NCBI GenBank assembly: GCA_026000755.1 | Contig: BNZC01000044.1 | Span: forward strand, 1 to 6,421 | DNA length: 6,421 nucleotides | Direction: 5' to 3' | Source of the DNA: Clostridia bacterium | GTDB taxonomy: Bacteria > Bacillota > Clostridia > Lachnospirales > Lachnospiraceae | Shown: piece by piece, positions 1 through 4,646 of the stretch | How positions within the stretch are numbered: the first letter of the stretch is position 1 | How the letters are laid out: each line of letters begins with the position of its first letter | The notes under the pieces: generated by a model | What the model saw: only the letters and a program-made list of their open reading frames with translations | What the model was told of the DNA's origin: nothing | The model's database searches: none | Made by a program: the position numbers and the translations under genes

Positions 1-620
1 ACGATGGAACGGCGGCAAAGGAAGCAAGCTCTGAAGTGGCAAAGGATAGCTATGAGATTTCAGATGAGGACGTATTTACTGTGGGGGATATTTTTACGGA
101 TACCGAGGATAATGGGCTAACGGCAAATGCAGAATCGGCAGAAAACAGCGGCGGCACACAGGAAGCAGCGGCACCGGCGGAAGCGAATGGGGAAACGGAC
201 GGGCAGGAGGTGAAAAATCCGGGAGAAGCCGTTTTAACGAGCTCCTCGGTAGAGAACTTGAATTTTGCGGCGGAAGTGAAGTTGAATCGGGAGCAAATTC
301 GTTCAAAAAACAAGGAAACCCTTCTGGCGGTCATTAACAACAGCGCAATTCCTGAAAATCAGAAACAAGAGGCGGTAGCTTCCATGATTCATTTGACGGA
401 TATTGCCGAGCGAGAGGCGGCAGCGGAAATGCTCCTTAACGCAAAGGGATTTACGGATGTGGTGGTGAGCATTACGGATAATCAGGCGGACGTTATGTTA
501 AACATGGGAGAGGTCACCGACGCAAAACGGGCGCAGGTGGAGGACATTGTAAAACGAAAAACCAATGTGGCGGCGGAAAATATCGTGCTTACGCCGGTAC
601 AGGGAAAAGCAGGGCATTAG
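1..620 (+). CDS. spoIIIAH: Stage III sporulation protein AH (SpoIIIAH), 3' part; 5' end outside window
   Basis: The frame is open from the left edge (first full codon at base 3) to TAG at 618-620, so the gene starts upstream; the GTG at 36 is internal and has no ribosome binding site. The first ~70 visible residues are acidic and low in complexity (linker). The rest, from about NREQIRSKNKETLL to VLTPVQ, matches the conserved SpoIIIAH domain, including the LLNAKGFTDVVVSI segment and the final 'VEDIVKRKTNVAAENI' motif. In the family, an N-terminal membrane anchor (outside this window) places the protein in the mother-cell membrane, where its YscJ/FliF-like domain binds forespore SpoIIQ to form the channel between the two cells after engulfment. 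It is normally the last gene of the spoIIIAA-AH operon; this fits the hairpin at its stop codon. The family assignment rests on recognised motifs, not on a search. Confidence 0.9.
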   Translation, partial: DGTAAKEASSEVAKDSYEISDEDVFTVGDIFTDTEDNGLTANAESAENSGGTQEAAAPAEANGETDGQEVKNPGEAVLTSSSVENLNFAAEVKLNREQIRSKNKETLLAVINNSAIPENQKQEAVASMIHLTDIAEREAAAEMLLNAKGFTDVVVSITDNQADVMLNMGEVTDAKRAQVEDIVKRKTNVAAENIVLTPVQGKAGH

Positions 621-632
621 TAAAGCCCTGCT
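608..632. terminator. Hairpin at the convergent ends of spoIIIAH and the N-domain gene
   Basis: AGCAGGGC (608-615) pairs perfectly with GCCCTGCT (625-632) across a 9-base loop that contains the spoIIIAH stop codon. On the - strand the stem is followed by TTTT; on the + strand by the poorer GCTTTACTTT. It lies where two convergent genes end only 15 bp apart, so a bidirectional terminator is the natural reading. The + strand T-tract is weak, so efficiency in that direction is uncertain. Confidence 0.55.
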
Positions 633-635
633 GCT

Positions 636-1094
636 TTACTTTAATACCAAACGCCCTGCGAAAATCCCGTTAATTGTAAGGAAGAGCTCAGGACCTTTAC
701 ATAAGCCTTCCTCTTTACTCAAAGAAATTTGATAATGATCCATCATACTGCGATTTCCACAGAGTACTTCCCCGAAAGAAATTCGTGCCCGAATGCCCAG
801 TTGCGGTACTTCTTCCAAAAAGGTGGGGTCGAGCAGGGGTATGTCCTGTTTTTTTGCTGCAAGCAGCAGAGCATCAGCCACCGGGGTGGAAAGGTGCTGA
901 CAACAGCTTGCGCCGATTCGCAATAAGTCCTTGGGAGAAAAATCTCTTGCCGGAGCAATTTCAATATTCTCCTGCGTCCGATAGGGAACCTTGGGTAAAT
1001 CATTTCCAAAGGCGTGAGAGTCGGGATTATCGGTTGTGTTTGCAGTGGCGGTATCATCTCCACGGGTAAAAACAGAGGGGTATGTATATTTCAT
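636..1094 (-). CDS. Stand-alone P1B-type (heavy-metal) ATPase N-domain-like protein, 152 aa
   Basis: I chose the ATG at 1094 because an excellent site, AAAGGAGGAG, lies 8 bases before it; the in-frame ATG at 1160 has none. Residues 1-50 are polar and of no known family. Residues ~53-152 follow the nucleotide-binding domain of CopA/CadA/ZntA-type ATPases in order: SPKDLLRIGAS, QHLSTPVADALLLAAKKQDI (family form S-E-H-P-L-A-x-A), EEVPQLGIRARI (family form G-x-G), VLCGNRSMM (family form v-G-N-x-x-l-m) and LFLTINGIFAGRLVLK. It stops where the ATPase would continue into the phosphorylation domain. The DKTGT motif, metal sites and membrane helices are all absent. The key His of the HP motif is Thr70 and the first Gly of GxG is Gln98, so ATP binding is doubtful. 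It may be a domesticated domain or a relic; the intact frame and strong ribosome binding site favour an expressed protein. Cytosolic by composition; function unknown. Confidence 0.6.
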   Translation of the reverse strand: MKYTYPSVFTRGDDTATANTTDNPDSHAFGNDLPKVPYRTQENIEIAPARDFSPKDLLRIGASCCQHLSTPVADALLLAAKKQDIPLLDPTFLEEVPQLGIRARISFGEVLCGNRSMMDHYQISLSKEEGLCKGPELFLTINGIFAGRLVLK

Positions 1095-1112
1095 GTTGGA
1101 CTCCTCCTTTCC
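1095..1112 (-). promoter_or_regulatory. Strong ribosome binding site deciding the start of the N-domain gene
   Basis: Read on the - strand, AAAGGAGGAG precedes the ATG at 1094 with a spacer of about 8 bases. It is a near-perfect complement to the 16S rRNA 3' end. It excludes the longer reading from 1160 and argues that the gene is translated. Confidence 0.75.
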
Positions 1113-1136
1113 GCAGGCATCCCTGCTGATAAATGA

Positions 1137-1184
1137 TTTCGGAAATTTGAGTGAAAACATTTTTGAATGAAAACATTTCCGAAA
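1137..1184. repeat. 10-bp perfect inverted repeat enclosing the tandem repeat
   Basis: TTTCGGAAAT (1137-1146) and ATTTCCGAAA (1175-1184) are exact reverse complements, separated by 28 bases made up mostly of the tandem 16-bp repeat. Each arm is itself nearly palindromic (TTTC-GAAA). It could be an operator, or a leader hairpin in the N-domain gene's transcript. Confidence 0.7.
1146..1177. repeat. Tandem duplication of a 16-bp unit
   Basis: TTTGAGTGAAAACATT (1146-1161) is followed without a gap by TTTGAATGAAAACATT (1162-1177); one base of 16 differs. It lies 52-83 bp upstream of the N-domain gene start, inside an inverted repeat. The arrangement resembles paired binding sites for a regulator, although no known operator was recognised. 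Confidence 0.8.
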
Positions 1185-1258
1185 GGGGCGTTTGTTTTTG
1201 TTGCCCCATAAACGGGATTTTCAAAAATACAAATGGTCTGGCATCCTTTATTATAGGG

Positions 1259-1306
1259 TATAGAAATGAAGAAATCTTAGATTTTACATGAAACTTCATG
1301 ATGTGA
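1259..1306 (+). pseudogene. Decayed 3' tail of an LRR-family gene
   Basis: Read on the + strand, codons 1259-1306 give YRNEEILDFT-stop-NFMM-stop. This lines up with the end of LRR2, YFDKDSLDFAWNFMM-stop. From 1277 the DNA is nearly identical to LRR2's end, with the Trp codon TGG changed to the stop TGA. Nothing like the rest of an LRR gene is visible upstream. The tail points opposite to LRR1 and LRR2, so it is not simply LRR1's lost end left in place. It is either the remnant of a third LRR gene or an inverted piece of LRR1. Confidence 0.7.
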
Positions 1307-1329
1307 TTTGTAAACAATTTGTGAAAGGG
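1277..1329 (+). repeat. LRR-tail repeat, left copy (inverted relative to 4594-4646)
   Basis: This 53-bp segment matches the reverse complement of 4594-4646 with three differences, all A here against G there. The last 38 bp (1292-1329) are identical. The match covers the final codons and stop of the LRR frame plus about 23 bp of 3' flank, and ends abruptly at the GTGAAAGGG sequence. Confidence 0.9.
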
Positions 1330-1356
1330 GTGTTTTGTTTTTTGGGTGTAACGATG

Positions 1357-2091
1357 TGTAAACCATACTTAAAAAAGTAGACACAAAACCCCAAAAAATG
1401 GTAAAATACAAAAAAGGGGAAAAATCATGCGTATAACACAAGCGAAATACGAGGAAAGTTTCAAGCAGAACATCGTAATGCTGTGCCAAAACGGCAAGAC
1501 ACAGACAGCAATCGCTAAAGAATACGGGGTATCGGCTATCAGCCAGTGGATCAAGCAGTATGCGGAGGTTCAGATGGATAAGGTGAATCAGCAGTTCAAC
1601 CTTTCCTCACCGAATTGTGTGTGGGTGAGCGACATCACGTATATCAAAGTCGGAGGGAAATGGTGTTATGTTTGCGTGTTTATCGACCTATTCTCACGAA
1701 AAATTGCTCGCTTACAAAGTCAGTCGCAAAGCAGATGCAGCGCTTGTAATTGATACGTTTTATGCGGCTGTTTCATTGAGAAAGCCTCCCAAAGGCTTGA
1801 TCGTTCATTCGGACAGGGGGCCCCAGTATACTTCATCCGCATTGAAGAAAGTTTTGGATGAAGCGAACGTAATGCAATCCTTTTCGGCGAAAGCATATCC
1901 TTACGATAACGCCGTTGCGGAGGCGTTCTTCAAATATCTAAAATGCGAGGAACTGAACAGACACTCCTATTCTTCAACAGAAGAGCTTGATTTGGCAATG
2001 TCCCAGTATGCAAGATTTTATAATAACGAACGCCCCCACTCTGCTAACGATGGTCTCACACCGAACGATCGAGAAAGCAGCTATGCTTGTT
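1357..2091 (+). mobile_element. IS3-family insertion sequence remnant, internally deleted, right end lost
   Basis: The likely left end begins TGTAAACCATACTTAAAAAAG at about 1357, a terminal sequence of the style seen in the IS3 family; the exact first base is uncertain. A degenerate transposase follows. At 2091/2092 the sequence changes abruptly to LRR gene sequence (aagaaataag, identical to 4729-4738), and no matching right inverted repeat is present. At about 735 bp it is well below the roughly 1.2-1.5 kb usual for the family. It cannot move on its own. Confidence 0.75.
1378..1407 (+). promoter_or_regulatory. Probable IS transposase promoter
   Basis: TAGACA (1378-1383) and TAAAAT (1402-1407) are spaced by 18 bp, with the -35 inside the IS left end, as is common in IS3 elements. 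An AGGGG Shine-Dalgarno-like sequence follows before the ATG at 1427. Both hexamers deviate from consensus. Confidence 0.45.
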
Positions 2092-2093
2092 AA
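1427..2093 (+). pseudogene. IS3-family transposase, OrfA-OrfB deletion fusion with frameshift
   Basis: Residues 1-49 from the ATG at 1427 are the start of an OrfA-type protein, with a helix-turn-helix (FKQNIVMLCQNGKTQTAIAKEYG, ISQWIKQY). The frame then joins directly to the catalytic half of OrfB (VNQQFNLSSPNCVWVSDITYI). The end of OrfA and the start of OrfB are missing, roughly 500 bp judged by usual family length. A one-base excess near 1705 (attgctcgcttac) shifts the frame; the continuation AYKVSRKADAALVIDTF runs in another frame to TAA at 2091-2093. The three DDE residues are recognisable: Asp in WVSDITY, Asp in HSDRGPQYT and Glu in DNAVAEAFFKYLK. The C-terminal RPHSANDGLTPN motif is present, but the stop codon's last two bases come from LRR1 sequence. 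Not functional as it stands. Confidence 0.9.
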
Positions 2094-3731
2094 GAAATAA
2101 GTAAAGCTACCGTCAGACTTAAATTCGTTTTTGACTTGCACACCATTCACGTAGCAGGTAATTTCGCCGTTGGCACCCTTTACAAACTCTGTTTTAGCAG
2201 CTGTGTACACAGGAATGATATGGTAGTCAGATGGCGTAGTGATCGGCAGTGAAAGGTTGGTAGATATGTCAGTGCCGTACTCGTTGATGAAACTATAGTC
2301 ATTCGATACCCAACGGCTGAAAGAACCTTGGTCAGTCCATGCACGAAGTGTAAGAGTGTTACCAATTAATCTTGCTGCGAATGATCCAATGTTTTCCACC
2401 TTAGCGGAACGGTTCTTTGAAAGCACAAGGGAAGTTAATTTCTGCTCGTTTGCAGTCAATCCGGTCAAATCCTCAACCTTGCTTAAGTCTAAAGTAGTCA
2501 GCTTTGTGCCGTTCACATTCAAAGAGCTAAGCTCATCTAATTGCAAATTCAAAGCGTTCAAGCTAGGAACCTTGCTGAAATTCAAGGTATTGTTAGCTAC
2601 AGTCTTTGCTTTCAGTGCAAAGCTTTCCAGATTCTTGAGTCCTAAGGTGGTGCCGATTGTAATGTCAACTTCGTTTCCCGCCTCAAGGGAAAGCTTCTTC
2701 AGGCTCAGAATGTTCTTATCCAGATCCTCCAAAGTGCCTAAGGTAATATCGCCGTCTTTTGCTTTTGCAACAAGCGTAAGGTCAGTCAGTTTTGGAAGTG
2801 TTGTAACGTCTACATTTGTAGCTGTAATGGAACCCTTGTTTAACGTAAGTGCAAGCTTTGCAAGCTCGCCATTCTTTTGAATGTTCAGAGCAATCGCCTT
2901 GTCGAACGTTCCCTCAAATTCTGTTAACCGTGACAGACCGGTCAAGGTCAAGCTAGTGATATTTTTCGTTCCGGTCAAGTCCAAAGAAGAAATTGCGGAA
3001 CTAACAAAGGAAAGCTCTCCTAACTTTGTCAAGTTTGTAAGCTTGGCAGTCGTAACATTTTGTCCAACTGTAACAATCGGAAGCTTGGTGCCGTCAATAA
3101 CAAGGGTTTCAAGTGCTGTTAAGCCGGTCGTAACCAATCCGGCTGTCCCATTAGCCAGTTCATCGGCACCCTTGATTGTGATGGACTTAATGGTTGCGTT
3201 GCTTGCGGGGATAGTAAGCCCGGTAATTACTTTCGCACCGTCAATGGTCAAAGATTCAAGTTTTGTGAAGCTTGTTACGTCAGGATTAGAAGTTGCCGCC
3301 AACTTATCCAATCCTTTTAGTGTCAGGTTCTTCAACTTTTCGTTTGCAGTAGGCAAGGTCAACGCTGTAAGGTTCGCAAAGCCGGAAACCTCAAGGTTTT
3401 CTGCGTAGGTTAAGCTGCCCAAGTTAAGGCTTGCTACGTCCCCTAAATCATCGCCACTCCAAGTAGGAATAAAAGTAGAAAGTTCTGTTTTGAAGCTAGT
3501 TACACTATTAGATGCCTTAGCCCGAGTAAGTGCATCCGAGAATGCACCGCTACCGCTTGATGTCGCAATCTTGTCTAATGCAGCCAAGTCCTGTGCGTTA
3601 ATATCTTCCTGCCACTCTCCTGCAGCGCGGCTGGTAAAGCCAAGGCCGGTTGCTGCTACTACAGTTACAACCACTAAGCTTACAAGCAAAGCCAATAAAA
3701 TCTTAGGTGTAACGATTTGTTTTCTGTTCAT
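1974..3731 (-). CDS. LRR1: secreted leucine-rich-repeat protein, 3' end replaced by IS sequence
   Basis: The ATG at 3731 is preceded by AAGGAGG at 5 bases, which sets the start; the frame is open further upstream but without a start signal. Residues 1-10 are basic and ~11-32 form a hydrophobic helix ending near SRAAGEW, a Sec signal peptide or membrane anchor. From about residue 90 there are irregular LRR units (LTNLTKLGELSF, SLDLTGTKNITSLTLTGL, LTTLDLSKVEDL), then a C-terminal domain (KNRSAKVENIGSF ... GSFSRWVSNDYSFIN ... TAAKTEFVKGANGEITCYVNG). Native sequence ends after SFTYF at 2092. The last 39 residues before the TGA at 1974 are translated from the antisense strand of the IS transposase. 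LRR2 shows what was lost: about 34 residues beginning FQADGTAMKDRL. No sortase motif is visible. Probably exported; ligand and role unknown. It diverges from the PIN module across about 200 bp. Confidence 0.85.
   Translation of the reverse strand: MNRKQIVTPKILLALLVSLVVVTVVAATGLGFTSRAAGEWQEDINAQDLAALDKIATSSGSGAFSDALTRAKASNSVTSFKTELSTFIPTWSGDDLGDVASLNLGSLTYAENLEVSGFANLTALTLPTANEKLKNLTLKGLDKLAATSNPDVTSFTKLESLTIDGAKVITGLTIPASNATIKSITIKGADELANGTAGLVTTGLTALETLVIDGTKLPIVTVGQNVTTAKLTNLTKLGELSFVSSAISSLDLTGTKNITSLTLTGLSRLTEFEGTFDKAIALNIQKNGELAKLALTLNKGSITATNVDVTTLPKLTDLTLVAKAKDGDITLGTLEDLDKNILSLKKLSLEAGNEVDITIGTTLGLKNLESFALKAKTVANNTLNFSKVPSLNALNLQLDELSSLNVNGTKLTTLDLSKVEDLTGLTANEQKLTSLVLSKNRSAKVENIGSFAARLIGNTLTLRAWTDQGSFSRWVSNDYSFINEYGTDISTNLSLPITTPSDYHIIPVYTAAKTEFVKGANGEITCYVNGVQVKNEFKSDGSFTYFLTSIAAFSIVRCETIVSRVGAFVIIKSCILGHCQIKLFC
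2092..2235 (-). repeat. Conserved LRR C-terminal segment, LRR1 copy
   Basis: These 144 bp match 4729-4872 with about seven differences, five of them clustered at the far end around 2206-2213. The segment encodes SDYH ... TAAKTEFVK, ITCYVNGVQVKNEFKSDG and SFTYF. The similarity is far higher than in the LRR cores of the same two genes, which suggests recent duplication or gene conversion of this end. Confidence 0.85.
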
Positions 3732-3745
3732 GATCTCCTCCTTAA
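3732..3745 (-). promoter_or_regulatory. Ribosome binding site of LRR1
   Basis: On the - strand AAGGAGGAGATC directly precedes the ATG at 3731. It selects this start over the upstream in-frame extension, which would run back through the PIN gene's promoter region. I could not identify a convincing -35/-10 pair for LRR1 in the ~150 bp upstream. Confidence 0.75.
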
Positions 3746-3883
3746 TACTGTTTGCATTCACTTGAAAAGTTAGGAGCATGGGAACGGGGCTTCGCAAAAA
3801 GGTGTATTTCCAATGGACGTCTGACCAACGCTTGTTAGGGAAACAATGTGCTTTCTGTTGCATTTTAGCTATTTGTAAATATA

Positions 3884-3911
3884 TTGACGAATTTAGTGAA
3901 TATGGTATAAT
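3884..3911 (+). promoter_or_regulatory. Sigma-A type promoter of the PIN module
   Basis: TTGACG (3884-3889) and TATAAT (3906-3911) are separated by 16 bp, a near-consensus housekeeping promoter. It lies 23 bp before the GTG start and so gives a short leader. It shows that the module has its own transcription, independent of the LRR genes. Confidence 0.75.
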
Positions 3912-3919
3912 AAAGACAT

Positions 3920-3936
3920 GGAGGCACACGCCTGTG
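3920..3936 (+). promoter_or_regulatory. PIN gene ribosome binding site overlapped by a small inverted repeat
   Basis: GGAGG at 3920-3924 is followed after 9 bases by the GTG start at 3934. The last bases of the site belong to AGGC-ACAC-GCCT (3922-3933), a 4-bp stem that could partly mask it. With the GTG start this would limit toxin translation, a regulation plausible for a toxin-antitoxin pair but not proven by so short a stem. Confidence 0.5.
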
Positions 3937-4422
3937 AGTATAAAAACAAAAATATATCTTGATACATCTGTTATTAGCCATTTGGCAGCAGAGGATGTGC
4001 CTGACAAAAAAATGGATACGCTAAAATTATGGGAGCAGTTGAAGCAAGGAGAAAATGAAATTATAATTTCAAGTATAACAACAGGGGAAATTGATAGGTG
4101 TGCAGCTGATTTACGAAGAAAATTGCTTATGTTTGTAGCTGAATTGGAGACAACTAATATTGATGAAACGGAAGAAATGCGAACATTAGCTGAACAATAT
4201 TTGAAGTATGGTGTTCTTACGCAAAAGAGTCTTGATGATTGTCGGCATATAGCGGCTGCCAGTGTTATGGGGTGTAAATATATTTTGAGTTGGAATTTTA
4301 AACATTTTGTAAATGTGAGAACAATTGAACGTGTGCAAGGTGTAAATCGCTTAGTAGGCTATGGTGATGTAAATATCATACCGCCGCCTATGTTTTTGAA
4401 AGGAGATGCAGAAAATGAGTAA
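3934..4422 (+). CDS. PIN-domain protein, VapC-like putative toxin (162 aa)
   Basis: GTG at 3934 is preferred over the in-frame ATG at 3778, because the promoter at 3884-3911 and the GGAGG at 3920 both lie between them. PIN landmarks are in order: KIYLDTSVISHL with Asp10, ITTGEID with Glu52, and LDDCRHIAAASVMGCKYILSWNFKHFVN with Asp101/Asp102 and Asn121. These acidic residues bind the divalent metal for RNA cleavage in PIN nucleases. Length is slightly above a typical VapC (about 130-140). It overlaps the next gene by 8 bp, so the two are translationally coupled. Its base composition is visibly richer in A and T than the LRR genes around it, which suggests separate acquisition. A ribonuclease toxin is the best reading; a PIN protein with another RNA target cannot be excluded. 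Confidence 0.8.
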   Translation: MSIKTKIYLDTSVISHLAAEDVPDKKMDTLKLWEQLKQGENEIIISSITTGEIDRCAADLRRKLLMFVAELETTNIDETEEMRTLAEQYLKYGVLTQKSLDDCRHIAAASVMGCKYILSWNFKHFVNVRTIERVQGVNRLVGYGDVNIIPPPMFLKGDAENE

Positions 4423-4588
4423 TAAATATGACATTACAAAAATGGAAGAATTGCATAAGCTTAGAGCAGATCATTATGAAGAAACAAAACATCTTACTCC
4501 AATGCAGCAAACAGAAGAAATAAATAAGAGAGCAAAATCAGCATGGGAATATATAGATGGTTTGAAACGTGCTTCTATATACAAGTGA
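4415..4588 (+). CDS. Small charged protein, probable cognate antitoxin of the PIN protein (57 aa)
   Basis: The ATG at 4415 lies 9 bases after AAGGAG (4399-4404) and overlaps the PIN gene's stop (ATGAGTAA). The ATG at 4406 sits almost on the Shine-Dalgarno and is unlikely. The protein is Lys/Glu-rich and predicted helical (YDITKMEELHKLRADHYEETKHLTP, EEINKRAKSAWEYIDGL), with no membrane segment and no obvious DNA-binding fold. Small helical proteins next to PIN genes usually wrap around and block the toxin's active site. The order toxin-antitoxin is the reverse of classical vapBC. The role is inferred from size, composition and coupling only. It ends 28 bp from the convergent end of LRR2. Confidence 0.65.
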   Translation: MSNKYDITKMEELHKLRADHYEETKHLTPMQQTEEINKRAKSAWEYIDGLKRASIYK

Positions 4589-4593
4589 TATTA

Positions 4594-4646
4594 CCCTTTC
4601 ACAAATTGTTTACAAATCACATCATGAAGTTCCATGCAAAATCCAA
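4594..4646 (-). repeat. LRR-tail repeat, right copy (end of LRR2)
   Basis: This is the reverse complement of 1277-1329, with three differences in 53 bp and 38 identical bp (4594-4631). It covers LRR2's last ten codons, counting the stop, and 23 bp of 3' flank lying between LRR2 and the small antitoxin-like gene. With its partner it forms inverted repeats about 3.3 kb apart. Confidence 0.9.

Larger units (their letters stand above)
1095..1356. other. Gap with repeats and an LRR gene scrap but no intact gene
   Basis: No convincing intact coding region lies between the N-domain gene and the start of the IS. The stretch contains, in order, the N-domain gene's ribosome binding site, a tandem 16-bp repeat within a 10-bp inverted repeat (1137-1184), a short GC hairpin (GGGGC 1185-1189 with GCCCC 1203-1207, 13-base loop), and the decayed end of an LRR gene with its downstream flank (1259-1329). 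A TATAAT on the - strand (1255-1250) could be a -10 element for the N-domain gene, but no good -35 precedes it. Confidence 0.6.

Noticed and set aside
1345..1355. 11-bp match (ggtgtaacgat) between the IS flank and the LRR1 start region
   Set aside because: Several 11-bp matches are expected by chance in a window of this size, and the similarity does not extend clearly on either side.
2356..3408. Long + strand open frames (174 and 175 codons) opposite LRR1
   Set aside because: They lie entirely antisense to LRR1, whose signal peptide, repeats and paralogue make it the real gene. They have no ribosome binding site and their Ser/Val/Phe-rich sequence mirrors LRR codon use. Similar frames opposite LRR2 are rejected for the same reason.
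3778..3933. ATG at 3778 as the start of the PIN protein
   Set aside because: The 52 extra residues do not resemble PIN proteins, and the promoter and Shine-Dalgarno for the gene lie inside this stretch, just before the GTG at 3934.
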